Shown: positions 1-9,838, numbered from the stretch's first letter. The stretch is 64,000 nucleotides of DNA from Rhodocyclaceae bacterium (GCA_016702335.1 JADJEF010000018.1:744001-808000), one strand, 5' to 3'. Program-made: numbers and translations. The notes: generated by a model not told the origin, from the letters alone.

Positions 1-1
1 C

Positions 2-1330
2 AGCTACGGCGTACCCGACCTGCTCATCACGGTGGACAATGGGATCGCCAGCGTCGAAGGCGTGGCCGAAGCCACGCGATTGGGTATGCAGACCCTGATC
101 ACCGACCACCACCTGCCCGGCGATCACCTGCCTGCCGCTGCCGCTATCGTCAACCCCAATCAGCCGGGCTGCCGCTTCGGCTCAAAGGCACTGGCCGGCG
201 TCGGGGTGATGTTCTACCTGCTGCTCGCTACGCGCGCCGAACTGCGCCGGCGCGGCACCTACCAGACAGGGCAGGAGCCCAATCTGGCCACCTTGCTCGA
301 TCTCGTGACACTGGGAACCGTTGCCGACGTTGTGCCACTTGACCGTAACAACCGCATCCTCGTCACCCAAGGCCTGGCACGCATGCGGATGGGCAAGATG
401 CAACCCGGTATTGCCGCCCTGTTTCGCATTGCCGGGCGAGAACCGGCACGCGCTGCCTGCTTCGATCTGGGCTTTGCGCTCGGGCCGCGATTGAATGCCG
501 CCGGCCGGTTGGCCAATATGTCGCTGGGGATTGAGTGCTTGATTACCGACGACCCCGGTCGCGCACTCAACATTGCGCAAGAGCTCGACGCCACCAACAT
601 CAAGCGCCGCGAGATTGAGTCCGACATGCGCGAAAGTGCTGAGATGCTGCTTGCGGACATTGATGCCGAAGATCGCTCCAGCCTGACGCTGTTTGACCCC
701 GACTGGCATCAGGGTGTCGTTGGTATTTTGGCCGGGCGGGTCAAGGAGCAAACCCACCGCCCGACCTTCGCCCTTGCGCGCAACGTGCCCGAGGACGGAA
801 AACTCAAGGGCTCCGGGCGATCGATTCCCGGGCTGCATCTGCGCGATGCGCTCGATTTGGTCTCAAAGCGCAACCCGGATCTATTACTGCGCTTTGGCGG
901 CCATGCGGCGGCCGCCGGCCTGACGATTCTGGAAGACCGTCTGACCGATTTTGAACAAGCCTTCGAGTCGGTCTGCGATGAGTTGTTGCCAGCAGACGCA
1001 CGCCAACGCACGCTCGATACCGACGGCCCGCTCGAGTCCGGCTTCTTTTCGCTGGACAATGCCCGCCGTCTGCAACAAGAGGTCTGGGGGCAAGCCTTCC
1101 CGGCCCCATTGTTCTGCGACGAGTTTTCTGTACGCAAACAGCGCATTCTCAAGGACAAGCACCTCAAGCTGGTACTGGAGAAATCCGGCCAGACTCACGA
1201 CGCGATCTGCTTCAATTACGCCGGCACCGTGACCGATCGGGTACGTGCGGCCTACACTCTTGATATCAACGAGTGGCAGGGCGTCGAAACAGTACAACTG
1301 CGCATTGCACACATTGAGAACCTGGGCTGA
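2..1330 (+). CDS. recJ: Single-stranded-DNA exonuclease RecJ (5' end outside window)
   Basis: RecJ degrades single-stranded DNA 5' to 3' in recombination and mismatch repair in the cytoplasm. The frame is open from base 2, so about 442 C-terminal residues of a protein usually near 570 are present; the first visible start-like codon (GTG at 32) is internal. Seen in order: the VDNGI motif, the DHH signature (ITDHHLPGD, about residue 35 of the visible part) that binds the two catalytic metals, the long connecting segment, and the DHHA1 motif RFGGHAAAAGL followed by the OB-fold C-terminus. The next gene starts 46 bases downstream on the same strand. The family call is very secure; only the N-terminus is missing. 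Confidence 0.96.
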   Translation, partial: SYGVPDLLITVDNGIASVEGVAEATRLGMQTLITDHHLPGDHLPAAAAIVNPNQPGCRFGSKALAGVGVMFYLLLATRAELRRRGTYQTGQEPNLATLLDLVTLGTVADVVPLDRNNRILVTQGLARMRMGKMQPGIAALFRIAGREPARAACFDLGFALGPRLNAAGRLANMSLGIECLITDDPGRALNIAQELDATNIKRREIESDMRESAEMLLADIDAEDRSSLTLFDPDWHQGVVGILAGRVKEQTHRPTFALARNVPEDGKLKGSGRSIPGLHLRDALDLVSKRNPDLLLRFGGHAAAAGLTILEDRLTDFEQAFESVCDELLPADARQRTLDTDGPLESGFFSLDNARRLQQEVWGQAFPAPLFCDEFSVRKQRILKDKHLKLVLEKSGQTHDAICFNYAGTVTDRVRAAYTLDINEWQGVETVQLRIAHIENLG

Positions 1331-1376
1331 TATTTTCCGGTCATGCCCTCCGTAGTGTTTTAGAAAGCGATCCATC

Positions 1377-4300
1377 ATGAATCAAACGACTGCGAGATCT
1401 CCCTTCAACTGGCGCAAATGGCTGGCCATCGCGCTAGGCAGCATGCTTGTTGTTCTCGGTTTTCTCTGGCTTGCCCTGCCCGCCATCATTCAGTCGCAGG
1501 CAGAACGCTTCGTACGCGAAAAAACCGGCCATACCCTGAGCATGGCCAAGCCCGAATTCAACCCGCTGGCGCTGCGCCTGCGCGTGGCACAACTGGCGCT
1601 GGCGACCGGGTCAGGGGAGAAACTGGTCGGCTTTGATGAACTATTAATCGATCTTTCCATCGCCAGCGTCGGTCGCGCCGCGATGGTCTTTGATGAAATC
1701 CGACTTGATGGCTTGGATCTGAGTTTCTCTGATCAGGCTGACGGTTCAACCAACTGGGCCCCGCTACTCAACAGCCTGAAGAGCAAGGAACCCGACACCC
1801 AGCCGGCCGGCCCACCGCCACGGCTCGATATTGACCGCCTGGTCATCAGCCGCGCTGCACTGGCCTTTGCCGACCTGCGTGACGGGCGCGATTTCCGTAC
1901 GCGTATCGCCCCCATCGAAATCAGCCTGAGCAACATCAGTACGATGGCCAACGAGCAGGGGCTGATCAACTTTGCGGCCCGGCTCGAAAGCGGGGCCGAA
2001 TTGTCACTCGACGCGCAAGCCTCGCTACAGCCGGTTAACGTCAAGGGCAAACTCAGTCTGACGGCCTTCGATCTCAAAACGCTGGCCCCCTATCTGAAGG
2101 GCAACGCCCCAGTGAGTGTCGATGGGCAAATGACCGTTACGACCAACTATCTGGTCAGCGTCGCTGAAGGGCGCGCCGACGTCAGCCTCGATCAAATCAG
2201 TCTGACCCTCGATGCGGTGCGTCTGGCGCTGGTGGCTCAGCCCGGCGTGAGTATCGACATCGTCAAGCTCAGTGCCAGCGAAGGCCAGTTTGGCTTGCTG
2301 GCGAACAAGGCGAGTCTGGACTCGCTCGCCGTTGAAAACCTCAGTTTTAACGCTCCCGGCGTCAAGCAAGCACCTGGTTTCGCCAAGCTCGCCGTGGAGA
2401 AGCTTCGCGCTGACCTCAACGAACGGTCCGCCAAGATTGGTAAGGTCAGCATCAGCGGCGGTACGGTGCATGCCACACGCGCCGCCAATGGAGAACTGGA
2501 TCTTTTGACAGCGCTCACGAGCATCCAGAGCCACCTCTCCACCCCCACGGGCAAGCGCGAGACGGCTCCGGCCACGGCCACGGCTACAGATTCCATTGCC
2601 GCCGCACCGACCGGGGCCGCGGGAAAATCCGCCCCGGCGCCCGCTCCCTGGCGCTATCACATTGAAGAATTCGCCCTTGCGGATTGGGCGCTGGGTCTGC
2701 GCGACGAGAGCACCAAGCCCTTGGCAGAGCTTGGCCTGAGCAAGCTATCGCTCGCTATCCAAGACGTCAGCGAAGACCTGAGCAAGCCGCTACCTCTACA
2801 ACTCGCCGCGATCGTGGGCACGTCCGGTCAGTTACGCGTGGAGGGCAATCTCACCCCCGCGACGTCGGCGGCCAACCTGAAACTCTCGCTCACGGACTTT
2901 GGCCTGTCTATTTTTCAGCCCTATGTCGCGCAGAAGGCCAACATGCGCCTGGCGTCTGGAAGCGTTTCGACGCAAGGCAGCTTCAGTCTCCCGGAGCAGA
3001 CTGGCAAGGGAGCCCCTGCTCTGAGCTACAACGGCGATTTTCTGCTGCGCGACCTGCGTATCGAGGAAACCGACAACAAGACACCGCTACTGACCTGGAA
3101 GCGGCTACGCACGGCCAAAATGCGGGCTACCCCGACGCAGCTCGATATTGGTGAGCTGCAGCTTTCCGGGCTTGATACCCAGGTAATCATTTACAAAGAC
3201 AAGACCAGCAATATCTCGCGTCTGATCAAGGCACCGGCGGAATCGGCTGCCGCCCAGACGGCCGACGCGTCAAGCGCCGTTCCACCAGCGCCGACTTCCG
3301 GAATCGCCGTCCCACCAGCGCCGACTTCCGGTAACGCAACCCCGGTGCAGGCCGCCGCACCCGCTGCGGCCCCGGCCCCTACCTCCGCCAATCCGTTCAT
3401 CCTGAATATTGCCCGCCTGAAGCTGGACGATGGCGAGATGGAATTTGCCGACCACTCGCTGGTGCTACCCTTCGGCACCCGTATTCACGAATTGCAGGGC
3501 AGTATCAACGGCATATCGACGCGCCCTGGCCGCCAGGCCCAGATCGAGCTTGAAGGCGCCGTCGACGAGTTCGGCCTTGCGCGTGCCTCGGGTCAGCTCG
3601 ACATGTTTAATCCGACTGGCTTCATGGACCTGGCCGTGAGCTTCCGCAATGTCGAGATGCCCCGCCTTTCTCCCTACATGGCCACCTTCGCCGGACGCCG
3701 GATCGAGTCGGGCAAGCTCACTCTGGAATTGCAGTACAAAATCAAAGACCGCCAGATGCTCGGCGACAACAAGCTGATCATCGATCGGCTTACGCTGGGC
3801 GAACGCGTCGAAAGCCCAAGCGCCAAAGACCTGCCACTCAATCTCGCCATCGCTCTGCTGGAAGATTCGGATGGCCGCATCGACCTCGGCCTGCCCGTCT
3901 CGGGCAATCTTGACGATCCACAGTTCAGCTACGGTGCCATCGTCTGGAAGGCCATTGTCAATGTCCTGACCAAAATCGTTACCTCGCCGTTCCGTGCCAT
4001 CGGTGCTTTGTTCGGTAGCGATGAGCAGGTTGAGGGCATCAGCTTTGAACCCGGTGCCGGCAAGCTCTCACCCCCCGAGCGCGAGAAGCTGGTGCGTGTT
4101 TCCAGTGCGCTCACTAAACGCCCGACACTCAATGTCGGCGTGCGCGGCATCCATACCCCTGCCGACAAAGTCGCCCTGCAAGATCAGCAACTGCGTCGCT
4201 TATTGCTGGTCGCGATGGGTGACCCGGTCGCTGACGATGGCGACCCGGGCCCGGTCACCACCAACCACCCGAAAGTGCGCTCCGAGCTTGAATCCCTGTA

Positions 4301-4688
4301 CGCCAAGCGCACCAGTGCTGCCGATCTGGCGGCCCTTAAAGAAGGCTTCCGGCTGGCCAACCCGGGGCAACTGGAAGAAAGCACCGCCGGCAAAATGATG
4401 TCGCGCCTGGGCTCGCTGCTGCGAGAAAAGAAAACCTTGAGTGACGCGGAAGTCAGTGCACTCAAGGGGGCCGATTTCCACGCACTGCTGTACACCCGTG
4501 TGCGCGCTCTTGAGCCCGTGACGGATGACCGCCTTCAGGCGCTCGCGACGACGCGTGGCACGTATGCCTTCGATCTGCTGAAAACACTGGGGGTCGCGAC
4601 CACTCGCCTGCGTCTTGATCCGGCACAAAAAGGCGAAAGCAACGAGGCGGGGATTCCGCTGGTCCTCGATCTGGCACCGGCGAAGTGA
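1377..4688 (+). CDS. DUF748 / AsmA-like envelope protein
   Basis: A 1103-residue protein with one N-terminal membrane anchor (about residues 18-38), then a very long periplasmic part of repeated amphipathic beta segments. The stretch FNPLALRLRV near residue 60 is typical of DUF748. AsmA-like proteins of this kind are thought to bridge the inner and outer membranes and move phospholipids; that role is inferred here, not seen. An Ala/Pro-rich linker at about residues 625-665 contains two tandem copies of the window's dispersed repeat, read as AVPPAPTSG twice. The last ~250 residues are less repetitive and helical. The gene ends 4 bases inside the next gene, so the two are probably co-transcribed. 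Confidence 0.85.
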   Translation: MNQTTARSPFNWRKWLAIALGSMLVVLGFLWLALPAIIQSQAERFVREKTGHTLSMAKPEFNPLALRLRVAQLALATGSGEKLVGFDELLIDLSIASVGRAAMVFDEIRLDGLDLSFSDQADGSTNWAPLLNSLKSKEPDTQPAGPPPRLDIDRLVISRAALAFADLRDGRDFRTRIAPIEISLSNISTMANEQGLINFAARLESGAELSLDAQASLQPVNVKGKLSLTAFDLKTLAPYLKGNAPVSVDGQMTVTTNYLVSVAEGRADVSLDQISLTLDAVRLALVAQPGVSIDIVKLSASEGQFGLLANKASLDSLAVENLSFNAPGVKQAPGFAKLAVEKLRADLNERSAKIGKVSISGGTVHATRAANGELDLLTALTSIQSHLSTPTGKRETAPATATATDSIAAAPTGAAGKSAPAPAPWRYHIEEFALADWALGLRDESTKPLAELGLSKLSLAIQDVSEDLSKPLPLQLAAIVGTSGQLRVEGNLTPATSAANLKLSLTDFGLSIFQPYVAQKANMRLASGSVSTQGSFSLPEQTGKGAPALSYNGDFLLRDLRIEETDNKTPLLTWKRLRTAKMRATPTQLDIGELQLSGLDTQVIIYKDKTSNISRLIKAPAESAAAQTADASSAVPPAPTSGIAVPPAPTSGNATPVQAAAPAAAPAPTSANPFILNIARLKLDDGEMEFADHSLVLPFGTRIHELQGSINGISTRPGRQAQIELEGAVDEFGLARASGQLDMFNPTGFMDLAVSFRNVEMPRLSPYMATFAGRRIESGKLTLELQYKIKDRQMLGDNKLIIDRLTLGERVESPSAKDLPLNLAIALLEDSDGRIDLGLPVSGNLDDPQFSYGAIVWKAIVNVLTKIVTSPFRAIGALFGSDEQVEGISFEPGAGKLSPPEREKLVRVSSALTKRPTLNVGVRGIHTPADKVALQDQQLRRLLLVAMGDPVADDGDPGPVTTNHPKVRSELESLYAKRTSAADLAALKEGFRLANPGQLEESTAGKMMSRLGSLLREKKTLSDAEVSALKGADFHALLYTRVRALEPVTDDRLQALATTRGTYAFDLLKTLGVATTRLRLDPAQKGESNEAGIPLVLDLAPAK
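3271..3331 (-). repeat. Dispersed 31-bp repeat, tandem pair inside the DUF748 gene
   Basis: Two copies 30 bp apart, each with the core CCAGCGCCGACTT preceded by GCCGT. They read in frame as AVPPAPTSG-IAVPPAPTSG in the proline-rich linker of the host protein. This is the only tandem pair of the family in the window. Strand '-' marks that the CCGCAAGTCGGCG orientation lies on the minus strand. Confidence 0.85.
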
Positions 4689-5839
4689 TCTGGCGGCAAC
4701 GTAGCCTGCTGCCTCTCGCACGGCGGCGACGGGCGCTTGCGTGCCCTGGCGCGCTACTTCTGGCCCTCACTTTCTCTCTTTGCGGGGTTCCAACAGCGCA
4801 GAGCGAACCACTGGAGCTATCGCGGCAGCTGGTTCTGGCTACCGCGCCTAGCCCAACCACTGATCTGCTGGCACTGGCCTTACCCACCTTGCGCAGCGGC
4901 AGCAGCGGCCGCGCTGTGGGCGAACTGAGCAGGGTGCTCGAGCGTTTTGGTGCGCCGCCCTTTTCCGATGCAGAGCGACACCAGTTCGGGCGAGCGCATG
5001 ACGATGCCGTGCGCACACTGCAAGAGCGCTTCGGGCTCATTCCCGACGGTATTGCCGGCCCCCGGCTCTATACCAATCTTGCCGCTGACCTGAGCTTGCG
5101 CAATGCAATTCTCGAAGCCTGGGCCGTTCGTCTGGAACATCTGGCTTATGAGGCCCGCAGCGAGGGTGCGCGGCATATGCTGGTGATCAACATTCCCTCC
5201 TCAACCCTGCGCGCAATCGATCTGAACAACGGTAAGACCCTGCTCGAAACCCCCGTAATCGCTGGTCGCATCGATCGCCAGACACCTCTGGGTCGCCTGA
5301 ACATCACCGGTATCCGCTACAACCCGACCTGGTCTCCGCCTCCAGGAATCTTGCGCAAAGACATCGTACCGCGATTGGGCAAGGACCCCGCGTGGCTAAA
5401 GAAAAAGGGGCTCGTGGCCATCAGCCCCGAGGGTGAATCAAAGCCAGCCAGTGAATTGAGCCGCGAAGAATACGATGCCGGTTGGCGCTTGCACCAGCCC
5501 GCCGGACGCAACAATGCCATGGGCCGGCTCAAATTCGAGACTGACTCGCGCGACAACATCTACCTGCACGACACCAACGACCCGCGCCTGTTCAAAGGGG
5601 CCGGACGTTTGCATTCATCCGGCTGTGTGCGTGTTGAAAAATGGTCCGAACTCGCGGCTGTGCTCACCAACGAAGCACCTGCCGATATCCTGAGTCAGGT
5701 TGAGACTCGCCGCAGCAGCGGTCGGCGCATTCCTCCGGTACCGGTCTATGTCGAGTATTCGCTGGGCGATGTCAGCGCTGGCAATGCGCTGGTGTTTCCG
5801 GATGTCTATCAGCGCGCGGCACGCCGCCGATCAAACTGA
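4685..5839 (+). CDS. L,D-transpeptidase (YkuD family) with peptidoglycan-binding domain
   Basis: Likely makes 3-3 cross-links in peptidoglycan or anchors proteins to it, in the periplasm. The 384-residue protein begins with an Arg-rich signal peptide (about residues 1-40), followed by a PG_binding_1 domain (about 60-130, with LRSGSSGRAVGEL and FGLIPDGIAG) and a YkuD catalytic domain (about 160-330). The catalytic signature is present: an upstream His in YLHDTND and the nucleophile Cys in LHSSGCVRV. This layout resembles a short YcbB/LdtD. The GTG start overlaps the stop of the DUF748 gene by 4 bases, which suggests translational coupling and a shared envelope role. Confidence 0.92.
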   Translation: MIWRQRSLLPLARRRRALACPGALLLALTFSLCGVPTAQSEPLELSRQLVLATAPSPTTDLLALALPTLRSGSSGRAVGELSRVLERFGAPPFSDAERHQFGRAHDDAVRTLQERFGLIPDGIAGPRLYTNLAADLSLRNAILEAWAVRLEHLAYEARSEGARHMLVINIPSSTLRAIDLNNGKTLLETPVIAGRIDRQTPLGRLNITGIRYNPTWSPPPGILRKDIVPRLGKDPAWLKKKGLVAISPEGESKPASELSREEYDAGWRLHQPAGRNNAMGRLKFETDSRDNIYLHDTNDPRLFKGAGRLHSSGCVRVEKWSELAAVLTNEAPADILSQVETRRSSGRRIPPVPVYVEYSLGDVSAGNALVFPDVYQRAARRRSN

Positions 5840-5944
5840 AGCGCAAGGAGTCGATGAGCGACCCCACGCTCTGAAGCCGAACACCGTTGCGGCACCGCAC
5901 GCGAGCAAACGGCCCCGACACGAAGTCCCGCGTCGAGGCGTGGC

Positions 5945-7024
5945 TCAGTTTGCTGCCGCTCTCATGGCCTTGTTCGACAGTCTGCGCATCAAGTCGGCAG
6001 CTTCCTGGTGATACGGCGGCCAGAACATGCGCTCAGCAAAGAACTCCGGGTCCGCCTCAATGATCGGATTTGAGTTGGCCAGGTGAGAGACGGCGACCAT
6101 GCTCAACTCCTTGACTACACGAGTCTGCACGTCTTTGCCGATAAAGTAGTTGGCAAAGATTTCGGCCGCCTCCAGCTTCTTGCCCGTCAGGCCCTTGGTG
6201 AAATTGATGGTGTCCAGCCAGACCGTGCTACCTTCCTTTAACTTGACGAGTTCCCACTTGCCGCCATTGGCGTTTTCCCTCGCCAACTCGATTCCGTAGC
6301 TCGCGGTCAGCAGCAGGTCGTCGCCGTAATCCGGCGCCGCGTCCCAAAAACGTGCCACCTGCCCGTAGAGACGATTGACCTTGCCCTGAAGTTCATCGCT
6401 CACGGCAAACGCCTGGTCGCGCTGATTGCTCACCATCAAATCGTTGAGCAGAAACGGCGGCTTGCCCAACGCCAGTAGCGTCAGCGCGATATTCGGCTGA
6501 ATTTGTCCGTGGGACAGGGAAATTTTTCCTTTCCAACGCGCATCCCATAGATCGCCAACAGTGACCGGTAGTTCGGCTTTCTTAAGCTTTTTCATGTTCG
6601 CCCAGATGCCATAGGTGCCCCCTCCCCAGGGGATATACAGCGGCCCGTCACTGGCCATGCCCATAGAAAGCGCGGTCAGCTCCTTGCGTAGCTTGCCGTA
6701 GTTTCCCAGGCGCGGTGACTTGGTGTTAATTGTCTGCAGCAACTTGGAGGTTCTTTCGTTCTGCATCTTGATGTAGTTGAGCGTCAGGAAGGTCACGTCC
6801 GCCTTTTCAGAGCGGATGATTTCAAACATCTGCTCGGGTCCGGTGGCATAGGGAGCGATCACCTGTACCTCAATGTCGTAGCCTTTTTCAGTCAGCACCT
6901 GATTGACCGCGGCGACATCAGCAGGCGTAACGTAGCCATCCCAGGTAAACACACGCAGGCTTTCCTTGGCCAGCGCGAACGAGCAGACCAGCACCATAGT
7001 GAGCGCGAGAAAAAGACGACGCAT
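5945..7024 (-). CDS. Periplasmic spermidine/putrescine-type solute-binding protein
   Basis: A 359-residue extracellular solute-binding protein related to PotD/PotF, with a signal peptide ending at FALA (about residue 19) and the typical early strand SLRVFTWDGYVTP. Later motifs such as YIPWGGGTYGIWAN match the ligand-cleft region of polyamine binders. No ATPase or permease gene is adjacent, so the transporter partner must be elsewhere or the protein may serve a sensory role. It converges on the L,D-transpeptidase gene, with a 105-base gap. The ligand cannot be assigned from sequence alone. Confidence 0.88.
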   Translation of the reverse strand: MRRLFLALTMVLVCSFALAKESLRVFTWDGYVTPADVAAVNQVLTEKGYDIEVQVIAPYATGPEQMFEIIRSEKADVTFLTLNYIKMQNERTSKLLQTINTKSPRLGNYGKLRKELTALSMGMASDGPLYIPWGGGTYGIWANMKKLKKAELPVTVGDLWDARWKGKISLSHGQIQPNIALTLLALGKPPFLLNDLMVSNQRDQAFAVSDELQGKVNRLYGQVARFWDAAPDYGDDLLLTASYGIELARENANGGKWELVKLKEGSTVWLDTINFTKGLTGKKLEAAEIFANYFIGKDVQTRVVKELSMVAVSHLANSNPIIEADPEFFAERMFWPPYHQEAADLMRRLSNKAMRAAAN

Positions 7025-7075
7025 GATCAGGACTCCTCAAAAATCGTGTTGATTGCAGCGCCTGTATCTTACTGA

Positions 7076-7396
7076 TCAAGCCCGCGCAACGGGGCTCACC
7101 ACGGGGCGCACCACCAGGACGTTCTTCCCCAATTGCGGGCTTCCCATGTATTCCAGACCAACAACCTCTGCCGGCACCAGTGCCAGTTCCACGCGACCGG
7201 GGTACTCGTTCAGGAAGCGCTCGATCAATGCCCCCTCCTCGCACCCTCGCTGGTATTTCCAGAATCCGGCAACGTCGGTCTCGGACGTCGGGCCAAACAT
7301 GCTCAGCACCGCCCACCCCTGGTGAGGATTCGTTACCTTGTAGTCGCTCAGCGACTCCAGATTGGCAAGGCCTGCAAGCCCAGATAAAAAAGACAT
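7076..7396 (-). CDS. Small conserved-looking protein of unknown function
   Basis: A 106-residue soluble protein without signal peptide or membrane segment. It is supported by a good ribosome-binding site (AGGGAG, 6 bases before the ATG) and by lying 51 bases upstream of the polyamine-type binding protein on the same strand. It contains one Cys and a central region rich in Trp, Tyr and Glu (GFWKYQRGCEEG). I do not recognise a family. It may be co-transcribed with the binding protein. Confidence 0.6.
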   Translation of the reverse strand: MSFLSGLAGLANLESLSDYKVTNPHQGWAVLSMFGPTSETDVAGFWKYQRGCEEGALIERFLNEYPGRVELALVPAEVVGLEYMGSPQLGKNVLVVRPVVSPVARA

Positions 7397-7593
7397 TGTG
7401 ACTCCCTGACTGACTTTGTCGGTATTGCCAACCCGCGCATCCCACGCTACCTTGACGTCAGTCTATATCACGACCAAGCGCCTCGACCACTCAAAATGTC
7501 GTGACGACGCACCGTTGAGGCCCGTCCGGAATTTGGCTGTCTGGCTTTTGGCGGTATGCTCGACACTTTGATTAACTAGGCCCTCGAACCTTA

Positions 7594-8211
7594 ATGAAAA
7601 CCATACTGTTGAACGTACTAATCGCCTTGGCCATTACCTTTACCGTCGGAACAGCTCATTCCATCGAGGAGCCAAACTATGTAGTTGTCCGTCAATATCA
7701 GGGCTTTGAAGTCCGGGAGTACGCCCCGTACCTGGTGGCAGAAGTGTCGGTGCCAGGCCCCGCAAGCGAAGCAGGCAATCAAGGGTTCAAACTCCTCGCG
7801 GCTTACATCTTCGGCAAGAACAAGGGAGATCGCAAAATCGATATGACTGCCCCCGTGACGCAAACTGCCGAGCCCAGAGAAATCGCAATGACAGCACCGG
7901 TGACGCAAATTGGCGACGGAGTCGGGTTCATTGTCCAGTTCTCCATGCCGAAAGAATTCAATCTCTCCACCATTCCCGATCCCATTGACCCAAGCGTCAG
8001 ACTAAGGGAGGAACCCGGTGGGCGCTTTGCCGTTATCCAGTATTCTGGCACGTGGTCTGAGTCTAACTACACGGAACACCTGACCAAGCTGCGGGAAGCC
8101 GTCAGTGCTGCAAATGTATCCACCCGCGGCGAGCCGATTTACGCGCGCTACAACGCCCCCTTTGTGCCCTGGTTCATGCGCCGAAACGAAATCTGGCTGC
8201 GTGCCGACTGA
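7594..8211 (+). CDS. SOUL-family heme-binding protein
   Basis: A 205-residue protein with an N-terminal signal peptide (about residues 1-23, ending TAHS) and the SOUL/HBP fold. Seen: YQGFEVREYAPYLVAEV at the start of the domain, the repeated KIDMTAPVTQ and IAMTAPVTQ motifs, and the C-terminal YARYNAPFVPWFMRRNE. SOUL proteins bind tetrapyrroles; in bacteria their role is uncertain, and the signal peptide suggests an envelope location. The next gene, selO, starts 16 bases downstream on the same strand, so the pair is probably one transcript. Confidence 0.92.
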   Translation: MKTILLNVLIALAITFTVGTAHSIEEPNYVVVRQYQGFEVREYAPYLVAEVSVPGPASEAGNQGFKLLAAYIFGKNKGDRKIDMTAPVTQTAEPREIAMTAPVTQIGDGVGFIVQFSMPKEFNLSTIPDPIDPSVRLREEPGGRFAVIQYSGTWSESNYTEHLTKLREAVSAANVSTRGEPIYARYNAPFVPWFMRRNEIWLRAD

Positions 8212-8227
8212 ATTTCCATTGAACCGA

Positions 8228-9838
8228 ATGAGTTCGACAATTAACCCTAGCCTCCACTTCGATAACCGTTGGTTGCGCGAACTGCCGGGCGATCCCGAGC
8301 CACGCAACTTTATCCGTCAGGTAGACCGCGCTGCCTGGTCGCACGCGCCCGCCACACCGGTGGCCAACCCTGCCCTGCTTGCCCATTCGGCGGAAGTGGC
8401 CGGGCTGCTCGGCCTTTCCGCAGACGCACTGACTACGCCCGAATGGGTCGGCGCCCTTGCCGGAAACCACCGGCTGCCGGGCATGCAACACTATGCCACC
8501 TGCTACGGTGGCCATCAGTTTGGCCACTGGGCGGGCCAACTGGGTGACGGGCGCGCCATCTATCTGGGCGAAGCCATTGCTCAAAACGGCCTACGTTGGG
8601 AGCTGCAACTCAAGGGCGCAGGTGCCACGCCGTATTCGCGTAACGCCGATGGCCGCGCGGTACTGCGCTCATCCGTGCGGGAGTTTTTGTGCAGCGAAGC
8701 AATGCATCATCTGGGCGTGCCCACTACGAGAGCGCTCAGCCTCGTAGGCAGCGGCGAAAGCGTGATGCGCGACATGTTTTACAACGGCAATCCGCGTGCC
8801 GAAGCGGGTGCCATTGTCTGCCGGGTCGCCCCCTCATTCACGCGCATAGGCCACTTCGAGCTACCGGCGGCGCGTGGCGACCATGCCTTGCTCAGGCAAC
8901 TGGTCGCCTTCACCCTCAGCCGCGACTTCCCTCACATTACGCACGGTGACGAGATCGAGCGCATCGGCGCATGGTTTGCCGAGGTTTGCGCGCGCACCGG
9001 CGAGCTGATTGCCCGCTGGATGAGCGTCGGTTTTGTGCACGGTGTGATGAATACCGACAACATATCCATTCTCGGACTCACCATCGATTATGGCCCGTAC
9101 GGATGGCTGGAAGACTTCGACCCCGGCTGGACGCCCAACACCACCGATGCCGAAGGTCGCCGTTATTGCTTTGGCCGCCAGCCCGAAATCGCGCGCTGGA
9201 ACCTTGAGCGTCTGGCCATTGCCCTGCGTCCACTGCTCCCCGATGACACCCTGCTGACGCAAGGGCTGCAGCGGTACGACGCCAGCTACGGCAGCTCGAC
9301 CACCGCCTTGTTCGCGGCCAAACTCGGCTTTCCCGGCTGGCGTGACGAGCACGGGCCGCTGCTCGAGCGCTTGTTCGAGCTGCTCTTTCACAGCGAAGCC
9401 GACATGACCGATTTTTTCCGCCGACTGGGCGAACTCACCGTTGCTGCAAACGCGGGCAGCGCCCTGCCCTTGCTGGCCGAATCCAGTTATGCCCCCGAGC
9501 GTTGGGCAATGCAGGCTCAGGGCTGGCGCGAATGGTGGCAACAGTACATCGCGCTGTCGGCTTTCCCGCAAGTCGGCGCTGGTGATACGGCGATTGCGGC
9601 AAGCCTGAAGCGCGCAGAGCGCATGCACGCCGCCAACCCGCGCTATGTGCTGCGCAATTACCTGGCGCAACAGGTCATCGAACAGGCTGAGGCTGGCGAT
9701 CCCACTGGCATCCACGAACTGCTCGATGTGCTACGCCGCCCGTATAGCGAGCAACCCGGCCGCGAGCGTTTCGCTGAAAAGCGCCCGGAATGGGCACGCC
9801 ACAAGGCAGGGTGCTCGGCACTCTCGTGCAGTTCGTAA
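8228..9838 (+). CDS. selO: Protein adenylyltransferase SelO
   Basis: SelO is a pseudokinase that transfers AMP from ATP to Ser/Thr/Tyr of target proteins and takes part in redox stress responses. The ATG at 8228 is preferred because MSSTINPSLHFDNRWLREL matches the usual SelO N-terminus; upstream codons overlap the SOUL gene in another frame. Seen: GGHQFGHWAGQLGDGRA, LKGAGATPYSR (nucleotide binding), GVMNTDNISI, DYGPYGWLEDF, PRYVLRNYLAQQ and the characteristic C-terminal SCSS. At 536 residues it is somewhat longer than the 478-residue E. coli protein. Part of the excess is the dispersed repeat at residues 447-456 (PQVGAGDTAI), in the variable loop before the conserved NPRYVLRNYLAQ helix. Confidence 0.95.
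   Translation: MSSTINPSLHFDNRWLRELPGDPEPRNFIRQVDRAAWSHAPATPVANPALLAHSAEVAGLLGLSADALTTPEWVGALAGNHRLPGMQHYATCYGGHQFGHWAGQLGDGRAIYLGEAIAQNGLRWELQLKGAGATPYSRNADGRAVLRSSVREFLCSEAMHHLGVPTTRALSLVGSGESVMRDMFYNGNPRAEAGAIVCRVAPSFTRIGHFELPAARGDHALLRQLVAFTLSRDFPHITHGDEIERIGAWFAEVCARTGELIARWMSVGFVHGVMNTDNISILGLTIDYGPYGWLEDFDPGWTPNTTDAEGRRYCFGRQPEIARWNLERLAIALRPLLPDDTLLTQGLQRYDASYGSSTTALFAAKLGFPGWRDEHGPLLERLFELLFHSEADMTDFFRRLGELTVAANAGSALPLLAESSYAPERWAMQAQGWREWWQQYIALSAFPQVGAGDTAIAASLKRAERMHAANPRYVLRNYLAQQVIEQAEAGDPTGIHELLDVLRRPYSEQPGRERFAEKRPEWARHKAGCSALSCSS
9566..9596 (+). repeat. Dispersed 31-bp repeat inside selO
   Basis: Copy in the CCGCAAGTCGGCG orientation, in frame as PQVGAGDTAI between a Trp-rich helix and the conserved NPRYVLRNYLAQ segment. 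Core of 13 bases intact. Confidence 0.9.
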
